From positions 1 through 64,000 of the forward strand of contig JAODNN010000072.1 in the NCBI GenBank assembly GCA_025465355.1: a stretch of 64,000 nucleotides of DNA, given 5' to 3'. Under the pieces are notes generated by a model. The model made no database searches and was not told the origin of the DNA. It was given only the letters and a program-made list of their open reading frames with translations. The first letter of the stretch is position 1. Every line of letters begins with the position of its first letter. Source of the stretch: Blastococcus sp. (GTDB lineage: Bacteria > Actinomycetota > Actinomycetes > Mycobacteriales > Geodermatophilaceae). Below are positions 8,120-17,081 of this stretch, piece after piece. A program made the translations under genes and the position numbers.

Positions 8120-8236
8120 ATGAGCAACATCAGGCCCGACCGGCACGTGCGCTGCGTCGTTGATGACCGCTATGACTCATACGGCGTCGGCATCGACTGT
8201 CGCGCCCGCTTGTTCCATCCGTGGAAATTCGAGTAA
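8120..8236 (+). CDS. possible 38-aa protein, unknown
   Basis: An ATG at 8120 preceded by GGAGG (8110-8114) opens a 38-codon frame, MSNIRPDRHVRCVVDDRYDS onward, ending with TAA at 8236. I do not recognise it. Its 3' part overlaps the end of the convergent redoxin gene. The good ribosome-binding site is the only support, so it may be a chance frame or the stump of a lost gene. Confidence 0.25.
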   Translation: MSNIRPDRHVRCVVDDRYDSYGVGIDCRARLFHPWKFE

Positions 8237-8778
8237 TCGCCGGCATCCCAGGCCTCGCGTAACCCCGGCTTGCTCAGATCCCAGTCGGGGCGAATCTCCC
8301 TGGACGCATCGCGCAGGTCGTGCCACAGGTCGTCGAACGACGGGCGGCCCCAGAACCAGTACCCGTTGTAGACACTGTGAATTGCCAGTCCCGGCTTCAG
8401 CACCAGAGTGTGCGGAATCATCGGGTCGTGTTCTGGGTCGGTGTATTCCTGGATCTCGAGGTCCCTCTGAACCGTCCGCGCAGGATCAGACAGGAAGGTC
8501 CATTCGGCGCCGACCGAGGCGCGGAATTCTTGTGTCGTGTGGTGGTCGTCAGTCGTGATAGTGACAATGTGGGTATAGGCCACGGCGACCTTGGGATAGT
8601 TCGCAGCAAGTTCCAGGTGCTGCCAGTGCTCCTTCGGACAGTAATGGCCGCGCGCCAGCGTGAGGACCAACGGGTCGTCGCCTTGGAGCTCGCTGAGCTT
8701 GCGCACCGTGTTGGTGTGGTCGGGCAGGGCATAGTCGGGGAACGTGCCGCCAGGTCGGATGTCGGATCTCACGGACAC
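8170..8778 (-). CDS. redoxin (AhpC/TSA-like thioredoxin-fold) protein
   Basis: This is a 202-aa protein from the GTG at 8778; the frame is open to 8832, but those 18 residues lack family features. SDIRPGGTFPDYALPDHTN is the usual opening of peroxiredoxin-like redoxins. LTLARGHYCPKEHWQ carries the candidate active cysteine followed by Pro. FRASVGAEWTFLSDPARTVQ and PHTLVLKPGLAIHSVYNGYW continue the fold. The C-terminal 50 residues (DDLWHDLRDASREIRPDW) are typical of a subgroup of actinobacterial redoxins rather than of AhpC itself. It probably reduces peroxides or disulfides in the cytoplasm. Codon use is a little less GC-biased than in its neighbours, so recent acquisition is possible. Confidence 0.8.
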   Translation of the reverse strand: MSVRSDIRPGGTFPDYALPDHTNTVRKLSELQGDDPLVLTLARGHYCPKEHWQHLELAANYPKVAVAYTHIVTITTDDHHTTQEFRASVGAEWTFLSDPARTVQRDLEIQEYTDPEHDPMIPHTLVLKPGLAIHSVYNGYWFWGRPSFDDLWHDLRDASREIRPDWDLSKPGLREAWDAGDYSNFHGWNKRARQSMPTPYES

Positions 8779-9068
8779 CGCCTCTTTCGTCGCGTCAAGC
8801 GCACAACTTCGCGGTGGAGCCGAGCCCGTCACACCCAGCGACCGGGGAGCTAGCCATGACGAGGCTATCGCCGGCGACTGTCGACGCCAACCTGCTGAGC
8901 CCCTGCCCCACTACCCGCTGTTCGGACCGGCTGGTCAGCTTCGTCCGCATCCACCGGAGCAGACGGCGGACACCTGGTGAGCGGTCAGGTCTCTCGGCGC
9001 CGAGCAGTCACTCGTCAGGCAGGTGTGTCTGCGAGCACGGGTTCGGGAACGGCCCCGGCTCCTGCGCT

Positions 9069-9911
9069 TCACGAGCGCTCGAAGGGTGCCTCGACATCGT
9101 CATAGATCCGGACAGCAGCCAGCAGACCGTCCGGGGCGCGCTCGTAGACGCCGATCCCGGCCTGGGGCGGCAGGTCGTGGCTGCCCCAACGGACGCAGTT
9201 GTATTCCAGCGCGCAGCGAACCCCGTCGTCGGTCATCGCGCACTGCCGGAGGCCGATGCCGCCGCCTGAGTTGAAGCACGAGGTGAAGAACGAGCGGAGC
9301 TCAGATATGCCGCGATGCGTGTCATGCTGCCCGACCGGTTCGCGGAGATACCCGTCCGGCGCAAAGGTCTCCACGATCGCTTCGGCATTGCCCTGGTCCA
9401 GAGCGGCCTGATAGCGGCCCACGACATCACCCGGGTGGACGTCCCCCGTCCCGAGAATGGGCGGCCTGAGGTGGCGCTGTCCGTCGACCGGCCATTGGCT
9501 GCAATAGGTCCGGAACAGCACGGACCGCTCATCGGGAGATTCGGCGACGACCGCCACCGGCCAGGCCACGGTCGGCCCATCCCCGGCCAAGTGAGCCAGC
9601 ACCTCCACCACGGCCCGGCCGTCCACGACAGTGGCGGCCACGGTCTCGATACGGGCATGACGCTCGGCCAGCCAGGATTGATTGTGCCGGACGAATCGCC
9701 GCAGTTGCCGGTGGCCGCGGACCTCGCCCGCACGGGGGTCGTAGACCACCACCTCGCCAGGCCACACGGTCTCCAGAGCGTGGACGTCACCCCGGCTGAG
9801 TGCATGGAAGTACGCCGCCACCGGATCATCCAGACCGGCCTGACGCGTCTCCCTGCGCGCCAGCTCGACTGCGCTGACGAACTCCGGGAACCAGGGCATC
9901 TCGACCCCCAT
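9069..9911 (-). CDS. nuclear transport factor 2-like (SnoaL) protein with two domains
   Basis: This 280-aa protein has two tandem SnoaL/NTF2-like cone-fold domains. The first (about 28-150) includes DPVAAYFHALSRGDVHALET and VVVYDPRAGEVRGHRQLRRF. The second (about 165-275) includes VVGRYQAALDQGNAEAIVET, GYLREPVGQHDTHRGISEL and CALEYNCVRWG. Members bind or isomerise small hydrophobic molecules, and most are uncharacterised. A single SnoaL domain is about 130 aa, so this is a duplication. It is monocistronic, and nothing beside it suggests a substrate. Confidence 0.75.
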   Translation of the reverse strand: MGVEMPWFPEFVSAVELARRETRQAGLDDPVAAYFHALSRGDVHALETVWPGEVVVYDPRAGEVRGHRQLRRFVRHNQSWLAERHARIETVAATVVDGRAVVEVLAHLAGDGPTVAWPVAVVAESPDERSVLFRTYCSQWPVDGQRHLRPPILGTGDVHPGDVVGRYQAALDQGNAEAIVETFAPDGYLREPVGQHDTHRGISELRSFFTSCFNSGGGIGLRQCAMTDDGVRCALEYNCVRWGSHDLPPQAGIGVYERAPDGLLAAVRIYDDVEAPFERS

Positions 9912-10159
9912 GGCGGCTCACCGCACGGAAGACGCTGACGGTGAGGTGACCCTATCGCCCCGTGGGGCGGCCGCCCGCGGCTTCACGGCGACGAATGAAC
10001 CGACACTGACCTCCGATCCGACATCGACCGCGGTCGGCTCGGGGAGCCTCTCCACTCGACAGGCATCGCAGCGCCCCCTGCCGTTGGCGATCCGGTCGAT
10101 TCCGTCAACGCGGGTCGCGGCCGGCCGCACGCCCCCGGCGAGACCGGCTGGCGACGACG

Positions 10160-11644
10160 TCAGCGGTCGAGCAGCCGTGTCCGGCAGGCCAGGTGCAGGG
10201 TGAACCGGGTGTCGGCGTCGGTGAGATCCACGCGGAGCAACTCTGTGATTCGCCGGATCCGGTAGCTCACCGCGTTCGGGTGCAGGTGCAGCACGCGGGC
10301 GGCCTGGGTCGGCGAGCTCTGCGCATCGAGGTAGGCGGCCAGGGTCTGGATCGACTGCCGTGAGCGCGCCGGCCCCTCCTCGTCCAGCGGCGCCAGCAAC
10401 TCGGCGATGAGACGCCGGCTCAGCGGCGAGGAGGAGACGTCGACGAGGATGCGGCGCAGCCCGGTGCCGTCGAACATCACCACCACTCCGCGGCGCGCCC
10501 CTGCCTGAGCGGACTCGGTGGCCGCTCGGGACTCCATCGCCGACTGCCGGATGCCTTCGACCCCACGCTGCGTCGTGCCGATCCCGGCGAAAACCGCCGC
10601 GTCCTCGTGCGGGACCAGCGAGTCGAGCAGGCGCTGCACGTCCGCCTGCGCCCGCTGGGCCAGCTGCCCGTCGGTCGTGCGCTCCGTGCAGAGCAACAGC
10701 AGGCTGGCCCCCAGGCGCGCGACATGCCAGAGCGCCCGCTTGCTCGGCAGTGTCTGCAGGGCCGTGAGCTCGGCGGTGTCCAGGACCCGACGCTGCCGGA
10801 CGAGAGCCTCGCTCGACGTCCCGTCGCCGATGTCGACCTGCACGGTCACCGCCACGTGGGTGTCGTCGATCGGCAGACCGAGCTGCCGCGCCTGCTCCGC
10901 CAGGGGCCACAGCTGCGTCCGCTCGGCGACCAGGATCTGGGTCAGCAGCTCGGCCCGGGTCTGGCCCGGTGCGAACCGCTTCTCCAGCTCCGCCTGCCGC
11001 ATCCGGCCCACGGCCGCCGCGACCGTCGGCAGGGCCAGCTCCGTGGCCTCGTCCTGCCGCTCGACGCGCAGCCGGCCCACCACCCGGCCGTGCACGTGGA
11101 CCCCGGCCGACCGGTCCTGCGGCGCACCCCGCCCGACCGACTCGTCCAGAGCGATCGGGACACCCAGCGCGGCGGACGCCGCCCGGAGCAGTGCCGGGAC
11201 GTCGCCGCCGGCCTCGGCCTCCTGCGCGGCGCGCACCGCCGCCCTCGCCCGGGCCAGCGTGTCGGAGGCGCCGCCCCGCAGCGTCCGGTCGATGCGGACG
11301 AGCAACTCGGCGACGTCACCGTCCCGCTCCACCGTGAGCACGGGCAGGCGGGCCCGCTCGGCCAGCCGGACGGACGTCAGCGGCAGGTCCGAGCGGCCCA
11401 CGAGCAGCAGCGCGGCCAGCCCGTGATCGGCGGCGTGCCGGATGGCGACGTCGACCTCGTACGCCGGAGCCGCCGTGCTCGCCGCCTGCATGACGACGAC
11501 GAGACTGCCCCGGCTGGAGCTCGCGACCCCGGCCAGGGACTCCACCGCGGCGACGTCGTAGATGACCGGCCCCTCGGAGGGCCCGGCGAGCAACCGGAGC
11601 CCCAGCCGTGCCCCGGGGCCGAGCAGGTCCGTCGCGGTTGCCAC
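10160..11644 (-). CDS. PucR-family transcriptional regulator
   Basis: This 494-aa protein matches the PucR family. Its N-terminal ligand-sensing domain (about 1-130) contains VVMQAASTAAPAYEVDVAIR, ALLLVGRSDLPL and ARLPVLTVERDGDVAELL. A GGDEF-like middle region contains VAVTVQVDIGDGTSS and AVFAGIG. The C-terminal PucR helix-turn-helix is TLAAYLDAQSSPTQAARVLH followed by LHPNAVSYRIRRITELLRVD. Such regulators control purine, allantoin and related nitrogen-compound use. It is divergent from the DUF917/hydantoinase/ABC operon that begins 82 bases away, so it is the natural controller of that operon. A TTGTG-N7-CACAA dyad lies just upstream of its GTG start. Confidence 0.9.
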   Translation of the reverse strand: MATATDLLGPGARLGLRLLAGPSEGPVIYDVAAVESLAGVASSSRGSLVVVMQAASTAAPAYEVDVAIRHAADHGLAALLLVGRSDLPLTSVRLAERARLPVLTVERDGDVAELLVRIDRTLRGGASDTLARARAAVRAAQEAEAGGDVPALLRAASAALGVPIALDESVGRGAPQDRSAGVHVHGRVVGRLRVERQDEATELALPTVAAAVGRMRQAELEKRFAPGQTRAELLTQILVAERTQLWPLAEQARQLGLPIDDTHVAVTVQVDIGDGTSSEALVRQRRVLDTAELTALQTLPSKRALWHVARLGASLLLLCTERTTDGQLAQRAQADVQRLLDSLVPHEDAAVFAGIGTTQRGVEGIRQSAMESRAATESAQAGARRGVVVMFDGTGLRRILVDVSSSPLSRRLIAELLAPLDEEGPARSRQSIQTLAAYLDAQSSPTQAARVLHLHPNAVSYRIRRITELLRVDLTDADTRFTLHLACRTRLLDR

Positions 11645-11650
11645 ACCTCA

Positions 11651-11667
11651 TTGTGACCTGCCCACAA
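11651..11667. promoter_or_regulatory. candidate operator, TTGTG-N7-CACAA
   Basis: A perfect 5-bp inverted repeat with a 7-base spacer lies in the 82-base divergent interval between the PucR gene and the hydantoinase operon. Its position suggests PucR binding and autoregulation. The half-sites are short, so chance cannot be excluded. Confidence 0.4.
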
Positions 11668-11726
11668 GCCCGACCGTAATCTTGTCGTCTCGCCACTTTC
11701 GAGAACCGTCCTCGATCGACAGTCTC

Positions 11727-12839
11727 ATGACCATGCTCGACCTGGACCGGGAGGCAACCGCGGTGACCCACATCGGCGAAGAGGACCTTCCCGCGCTCGC
11801 CCGCGGCTGCGCCGTGCTGGGAACCGGCGGCGGTGGCAGCGTCGACACCGGGCTGCTGCTGGCCGGTCGGGCCGTGCGGGAGTGCGGCGAGGTCCCGCTC
11901 GTCCAGCTCGCCGACCTCGAGGACGACGCGGTCGTCGTCCCACTCTCCGGGATCGGCGCTCCCACGGTCAGCCATGAGATGGTCGCCAGCTCCGACGACG
12001 TGCTGCGGCTGCGCGACGAGGTCGAGCGGGTCATGGACCGGCCGGTCGCCGCGGTGATGTCGTCGGAGATCGGTGGCTCCAACGGTGTCGCCCCCGTCGC
12101 CTGGGCCGCGCGCCTCGGTGTACCGCTGGTCGACGCCGACGGCATGGGCCGGGCCTTTCCGGAGGTCCAGATGGTCTCGATGTACGTCGCCGGGCTCCCG
12201 GTCAACGCCGTGGTGCTCTCCGACGTCGTCGGCAACGTGTCGACGCTGCGCCCTATCGACGGGCTGTGGTCCGAGCGGCTGGCTCGGGCGCTGTGCGTCG
12301 CCAGCGGTGCGCACGCGCTCATGGCCGACTACATCCTCCTGGCCAGCGAGGCCCGCGGCGCGGTCATCGAGGGCAGCGTCAGCCGGGCCCTCGGGATCGG
12401 CCGCTGCACGGTGGGCGCCACCGACCCCCTCGCGTCGCTCATCGCCGAGCTCGGGGCCCGGAATCTGATCAGCGGCAAGATCGTGGACATCGACCGGCGC
12501 ACCGGCGGTGGCTTCGTCCGTGGCTCCGTCGTCCTCGAGGGTGTCGGTGACGACCGGGGGCGGCTGCTGCGCCTGGAGATCCAGAACGAGAACCTGCTCG
12601 CCCTCGAGGACGGGAAGGTGCTCGCCAGCGTGCCCGACCTGATCACCGTCGTGGATACCCAGACCGGGGGCGCCATCTCCACCGAGTCCCTGCGGTACGG
12701 GCAGCGCGTGACGGTCCTGGCCTGGCCCTGCGACCCGCTGTGGCGGACGCCGCGCGGCCTGGATGTCGCGGGGCCGAAGGCGTTCGGCTACGACATCGAC
12801 TACGTGCCCGTGGAGGAGATCTCCGGTGCCCACGCCTGA
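11727..12839 (+). CDS. DUF917 family protein (S-methyl thiohydantoin desulfurase family)
   Basis: This is a 370-aa protein from the ATG at 11727; an ATG six bases on is equally possible. LPALARGCAVLGTGGGGSVD near the N-terminus, VPLSGIGAPTVSHEM and SSEIGGSNGVAPVAWAARLG mark the DUF917 family. GLPVNAVVLSDVVGNVSTLR and the C-terminal domain (VDTQTGGAISTESLRYGQRV, LDVAGPKAFGYDIDYVPVEE) complete it. As I recall, Pfam now names this family S-Me-THD after a bacterial S-methyl thiohydantoin desulfurase. Its usual genomic partner is a HyuA-like protein, exactly as here: the next gene overlaps by 14 bases. It is the first gene of the operon and points to a hydantoin-like or thiohydantoin-like substrate. 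Confidence 0.86.
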   Translation: MTMLDLDREATAVTHIGEEDLPALARGCAVLGTGGGGSVDTGLLLAGRAVRECGEVPLVQLADLEDDAVVVPLSGIGAPTVSHEMVASSDDVLRLRDEVERVMDRPVAAVMSSEIGGSNGVAPVAWAARLGVPLVDADGMGRAFPEVQMVSMYVAGLPVNAVVLSDVVGNVSTLRPIDGLWSERLARALCVASGAHALMADYILLASEARGAVIEGSVSRALGIGRCTVGATDPLASLIAELGARNLISGKIVDIDRRTGGGFVRGSVVLEGVGDDRGRLLRLEIQNENLLALEDGKVLASVPDLITVVDTQTGGAISTESLRYGQRVTVLAWPCDPLWRTPRGLDVAGPKAFGYDIDYVPVEEISGAHA

Positions 12840-14403
12840 ACGCCGCGACCTGCGGATCGGCATCGACGTCGGCGGGACGAACACCGACGCCGTCGTCCTG
12901 GACGGGCGCAACCAGGTGCTCGCCTGGACCAAGCAGCCCACCAGCGCCGACGTCACCAGCGGCATGCGGAGCGCCCTCTCCCACGTGCTCCAGCAGGTCG
13001 GGGAGGACGCCACCCGCGTCGGCCGGGTCATGCTGGGCACCACGCACGCCACCAACGCCATCCTGGAGCGGCGCAACCTCGGGCACGTGGCCGTGATCCG
13101 GCTCGGCGCTCCCGCCACCACGGCGGTGCCGCCCCTGGAGGCGTGGCCGGAGGACCTCCGCGAGGCCGTGGCGGTCGGCGCGGTCATCGTCGGCGGCGGT
13201 CACTTCGTCGACGGCTACGCCATCTCCCCCCTCGACCGTGACGCCGTGCGCCGCTTCCTGGGCAGCGTGGCCGGCCGGGCGGACGCCGTCGCCGTCACCG
13301 GGGTCTTCAGCCCCGCCTTCACCGACCAGGAGCTCGAGGTCGCCGAGCTCGTGCGCGCGGAGCTCGGCCACGAGCACCCCGTGTCGATGAGCCACGAGAT
13401 CGGCTCCCTCGGCCTGCTGGAGCGGGAGAACGCGACCGTCCTGAATGCCGCGCTGTACGGGGTCGCCCGGGATGTCACCCACGCGCTCGACGAGGTGCTG
13501 CGTGACCGGAACCTCGACGCGGCGCCCTTCTTCGCCCAGAACGACGGCACGCTCATGGCCCTGGAGTACGCGGCCCGCTATCCGGTGCTCACGATCGGCT
13601 CCGGGCCGGCCAACTCGATCCGCGGCGCCGCGTTCCTCTCCGGGGTCGAGGACGCCATCGTCGCCGACGTCGGTGGCACCTCCACCGACCTCGGCGTCCT
13701 CGTGCGGGGCTTCCCCCGTGAGTCCGCGGCCGCGGTCGACATCGGCGGCGTCCGCACCAACTTCCGGATGCCCGACATCCTGAGCCTGGCGATCGGGGGC
13801 GGGACGATCCTCTCCGGCTCCGCGACCGACCCGCAGGTGGGCCCGGAGTCCCTGGGCTACCGCATCGGCCAGGGCGGCCTCGTCTTCGGCGGATCGGTGC
13901 CGACGCTCACCGACGCCGCCGTCCTCGCCGGGCGCGGCCGCGTCGGACACGTCGAGCCGGCGTCGGCGCCCGTGGAGCTGCAGGAGCTGTTGGCCGCGGC
14001 GCTGCAGGCTGCCGACGTCCGCGTCGTGGAGGCGGTCGACCAGGTCGCGCTCGGCAAGGCCGACCGGCCGCTGGTCGCGGTCGGCGGTGGTGCCTTCGTC
14101 ATCCCGGACGACGTGCCGGGTGCCACCGAGGTGCTCCGCCCCGACCACGGGGACGTGGCCAACGCCGTGGGAGCCGCCATCGCACTGGTCAGCGGTCGGT
14201 GGGATGCCATCGCGCCGGCCGGTGAGGGCCGGCGCAAGGCCATCGACCAGGCCTGCGAGATGGCGGTGCGTCGTGCGGTGCAGGCCGGCGCCGAGCCCGA
14301 TCGCGTCGAGATCGTGGAGCTGACCGAGGTCCCGCTCTCCTACCTGCCCGAGCCCGCCATCCGGGTGCACGTCAAGGCCGCCGGCCCCCTCGGCTGGCTC
14401 TGA
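12826..14403 (+). CDS. hydantoinase/oxoprolinase family protein, short HyuA-like form
   Basis: From the GTG at 12826, with GGAGGAG about ten bases upstream, this is 525 aa. The ASKHA ATP-binding features of HyuA are present: LRIGIDVGGTNTDAVVLDG at residues 8-26, LGTTHATNAILERRNLG, TIGSGPANSIRGAAFLSG and AIVADVGGTSTDLGVLVRG. It ends near the point where full HyuA subunits (about 690 aa, such as the one at 19688) continue into a C-terminal domain, so it is the short type that travels with DUF917. These proteins use ATP to open cyclic amides (hydantoins, 5-oxoproline, lactams). It probably works with the overlapping DUF917 protein, separately from the second HyuA-HyuB pair. Confidence 0.88.
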   Translation: MPTPERRDLRIGIDVGGTNTDAVVLDGRNQVLAWTKQPTSADVTSGMRSALSHVLQQVGEDATRVGRVMLGTTHATNAILERRNLGHVAVIRLGAPATTAVPPLEAWPEDLREAVAVGAVIVGGGHFVDGYAISPLDRDAVRRFLGSVAGRADAVAVTGVFSPAFTDQELEVAELVRAELGHEHPVSMSHEIGSLGLLERENATVLNAALYGVARDVTHALDEVLRDRNLDAAPFFAQNDGTLMALEYAARYPVLTIGSGPANSIRGAAFLSGVEDAIVADVGGTSTDLGVLVRGFPRESAAAVDIGGVRTNFRMPDILSLAIGGGTILSGSATDPQVGPESLGYRIGQGGLVFGGSVPTLTDAAVLAGRGRVGHVEPASAPVELQELLAAALQAADVRVVEAVDQVALGKADRPLVAVGGGAFVIPDDVPGATEVLRPDHGDVANAVGAAIALVSGRWDAIAPAGEGRRKAIDQACEMAVRRAVQAGAEPDRVEIVELTEVPLSYLPEPAIRVHVKAAGPLGWL

Positions 14404-14444
14404 CCCTCAGCCCAGCCCCGCCCGTCACCCGCCCCGGAGGAACG

Positions 14445-16061
14445 ATGCGTCCCCTCAGTCCGATCCCGTCAGTGCTCGCGTCCGCGGCGGTCGCCGTGCT
14501 GGCACTCTCGGCCTGCTCCGGCGGCACGGTTCGCGGGGCGGGTGACTCGACAGCGAGCAACGGCGGCGCGGGCAGCACCTTCGTCTACGCGGCCAACCTC
14601 GACGTCGTCACCGACTGGGACCCTGCCACCTCGTACTCCAACGAGATCATCGCGATGGAGAACGTCTACGAGTCCCTGACCAAGTACGACAGCGCAACGC
14701 AGAAGGTCGAGCCGCGGCTGGCCACGTCCTGGTCCAGCGCCGACGACGGCAAGACGTGGACGTTCACCTTGCGCTCCGGCGTCAAGTTCCACAGCGGCCG
14801 GACGATGGACGCCACCGCGGCGAAGGAAGCGATCGAGCGGACGATCTCACTCAAGGGCGGCCCGGCCTACATCTGGGACTCCGTGGCCACCATCGACACC
14901 CCGAAGCCGACCTCGCTGGTGTTCCACCTCAAGTACGCCGCGCCCTTGGACCTGATCAGCTCCTCGGCCTACGCCGCCTACATCTACGACACGAAGGCCG
15001 CCGGCTCCGAGGACCTCACCAAGTGGTTCGGCACGGGCAAGGACGCCGGCACGGGCCCGTACCGGATCGCGCAGTGGGCCAAGGGCCAGGAGACAGAGGT
15101 GAAGCTGCGCGCCTCCTCCGACTACTGGGGCGGCTGGAAGGGCAAGCACTACACCGACCTGGAGTTCCGGGTCACCCCGCAGCTCACCACCGCGTGGCAG
15201 CTGCTTCAGCGCGGTGACGTGAACTTCGTCGAGCGCCTGAACCCGCAGCTCTTCGCGCAGGCCGAGAAGAACAAGCAGGGTCTGCAGACGTCCTCGACAC
15301 CCTCGTTCCAGAACCTGCTGGCGCTGTTCAACACCGCGCAGGGCCCGATGAGCGACCTTCGGCTGCGCAAGGCCGTGCAGCGGGTCATCGACTCGAAGGG
15401 TCTGCTCTCCGCACTCAAGGGCGCCGACACAGCGGCCACCGGCCTGGTGCCGGAGGGGCTGCTCGGCCACGCCACGGACCTCGGTCTCACGCACGACGTC
15501 GCGGCGGCCAAGACCCTGCTCCAGCAGGCCGGCTACGGACCCGGCAAGCCCCTCACCCTGGAGATGACCTACGCCCAGGGCGACGACGACCAGCAGCTGT
15601 TCGCCACGCTGCTCACCTCCGCGCTCGACGAGGTCGGCGTGAAGCTGCACGCCCAGCCGCTGCAGTGGAACGCCCAGTGGGAGCGGGGGAAGTCGGCAGA
15701 CCCGGCCAAGCGCCAGGACATCTTCGTCATGTACTGGTACCCGGACTACGCCGACCCGTACTCCTGGCTCATCAACATCTTCCACAGCGCCAACCCGCCG
15801 TCGTTCAACCTGACGTATCTGTCTGACAAGTCCGTCGACGCCAGGATCGATGCGCTCCCCCAGCTCACGGCCAACGACCGTCCGCAGGCCGAGAAGGCCT
15901 ACGTCGACGTGCAGCGCGAGCTCATCGAGAAGCAGGCGGTCGTCGCACCCCTCTACGTGCAGCGGTACCAGCGGGCCTACTCCGCGAACGTCGGGGGCTA
16001 CACCGACAACCCGGCGTACCCCAACGTCGTCTTCGCCCACGACCTCACGCCGGGCGGGTGA
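14445..16061 (+). CDS. ABC transporter substrate-binding lipoprotein, peptide/nickel (family 5) type
   Basis: A 538-aa lipoprotein with a signal peptide and lipobox ending VLALSACSGG (Cys near residue 25). SBP_bac_5 motifs follow: LDVVTDWDPATSYSNEIIAM, LATSWSSADDGKTWTFTLR, VKFHSGRTMDATAAKEAI and GTGPYRIAQWAKGQE. It captures the ligand outside the membrane for the importer encoded by the next four genes. Family 5 proteins bind peptides but also many small amides and opines. Its place among hydantoinase genes suggests a cyclic amide or a short peptide. GGAGG precedes the ATG at 14445, and the gene is 41 bases from the previous one. Confidence 0.92.
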   Translation: MRPLSPIPSVLASAAVAVLALSACSGGTVRGAGDSTASNGGAGSTFVYAANLDVVTDWDPATSYSNEIIAMENVYESLTKYDSATQKVEPRLATSWSSADDGKTWTFTLRSGVKFHSGRTMDATAAKEAIERTISLKGGPAYIWDSVATIDTPKPTSLVFHLKYAAPLDLISSSAYAAYIYDTKAAGSEDLTKWFGTGKDAGTGPYRIAQWAKGQETEVKLRASSDYWGGWKGKHYTDLEFRVTPQLTTAWQLLQRGDVNFVERLNPQLFAQAEKNKQGLQTSSTPSFQNLLALFNTAQGPMSDLRLRKAVQRVIDSKGLLSALKGADTAATGLVPEGLLGHATDLGLTHDVAAAKTLLQQAGYGPGKPLTLEMTYAQGDDDQQLFATLLTSALDEVGVKLHAQPLQWNAQWERGKSADPAKRQDIFVMYWYPDYADPYSWLINIFHSANPPSFNLTYLSDKSVDARIDALPQLTANDRPQAEKAYVDVQRELIEKQAVVAPLYVQRYQRAYSANVGGYTDNPAYPNVVFAHDLTPGG

Positions 16062-16064
16062 CCT

Positions 16065-17081
16065 GTGGGGAGGTACCTGCTGCGGCGACTCGGCCAGGCC
16101 GCGCTGGTGGTGGTCGGGGTACTGGTGCTCACGTTCCTCATCGTCCGCGTGGTGCCCGGTGACCCCGCGGTGTCGGTTGTCGGGCCCCGCGCCAGCCCTG
16201 AACAGCTGACCGAGGCCCACCACCGGCTGGGCCTGGACGCACCGATCCCGGTCCAGCTCTGGAACTACGTCCGGCAGCTGCTGACGGGGGATCTCGGCAC
16301 GAGCCTGCACACGCACCAGGCCGTGACCCACGATCTCGGCGTCGCATTTCCGGCCTCGCTGGAGCTCGTCGGCGCGGCGCTGCTGCTGGCGGTACTGGTC
16401 GGGATGCCGCTGGGCGTCCTGGCCGCCCGCTACCGGCGGACGGGCACGGACGTCGCCGTCAGGGTCCAGTCCATGCTGGCCGTCTCCCTGCCGGTCTTCT
16501 GGCTGGCGCTGGTGCTGCAGAACGTCTTCGCCACCACGCTGGGCTGGTTCCCGGTGGCCGGTGAGTACAGCAGCTCGCTGGACAGCACCAGCCCGCTGCA
16601 CGTCTACACCAACATCACGCTGGTCGATGCGCTGATCACCGGGAACTGGCCGATCTTCACCAGCACCCTCGGGCACCTCGTCCTGCCGGCCCTGGTGATC
16701 GCCGCCTATCCGATGGGCGTGGTGGCACAGCTGACGCGGGCCGCGCTGATCGAGGAGATGGGCCAGGACCACGTGCGGATGGAGCGCGCGCTGGGCTTCC
16801 GCGAGCGCCAGGTGCTGGTGGGCTTCGCGCTGCGGCCGGCCCTCAACCCGGTGCTCTCCCTCCTCGCCCTCGTGTTCGCCTACGCCCTGGTCAACGCCTT
16901 CCTCGTCGAGTCCGTGTTCAACTGGCCGGGGCTCGGCAGATACGCGGCCGACGCCATCCGCTCACTCGACACACCCGCGATCGCCGGCGTCACCCTCCTG
17001 GTCGCCATGCTCTACGTCCTCGTGAACCTGGCCGTCGACCTGCTGCAGTCCGTGGTCGACCCGAGAGTGAGCCTGCGATGA
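16065..17081 (+). CDS. ABC transporter permease, DppB-like
   Basis: A 338-aa inner-membrane permease with about six membrane segments. It opens RYLLRRLGQAALVVVGVLVL and VVPGDPAVSVVGPRA, the standard DppB/OppB N-terminus. The EAA-loop region is LIEEMGQDHVRMERALGFRE followed by RQVLVGFALRPALNPVLSLL. NWPGLGRYAADAIRSLDTPA is another family hallmark. The GTG start at 16065 lies three bases after the binding-protein stop. It pairs with the next gene to form the channel of the importer. Confidence 0.93.
   Translation: MGRYLLRRLGQAALVVVGVLVLTFLIVRVVPGDPAVSVVGPRASPEQLTEAHHRLGLDAPIPVQLWNYVRQLLTGDLGTSLHTHQAVTHDLGVAFPASLELVGAALLLAVLVGMPLGVLAARYRRTGTDVAVRVQSMLAVSLPVFWLALVLQNVFATTLGWFPVAGEYSSSLDSTSPLHVYTNITLVDALITGNWPIFTSTLGHLVLPALVIAAYPMGVVAQLTRAALIEEMGQDHVRMERALGFRERQVLVGFALRPALNPVLSLLALVFAYALVNAFLVESVFNWPGLGRYAADAIRSLDTPAIAGVTLLVAMLYVLVNLAVDLLQSVVDPRVSLR

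Noticed and set aside
8856-9269. + strand frame beginning MTRLSPATVDANLL
   Set aside because: It runs into and over the double SnoaL gene on the other strand, lacks a family motif and has poor codon bias.
11316-13187. 623-codon - strand frame opposite the DUF917 and HyuA genes
   Set aside because: It has no motifs, and the opposite strand carries complete families with overlapping starts.
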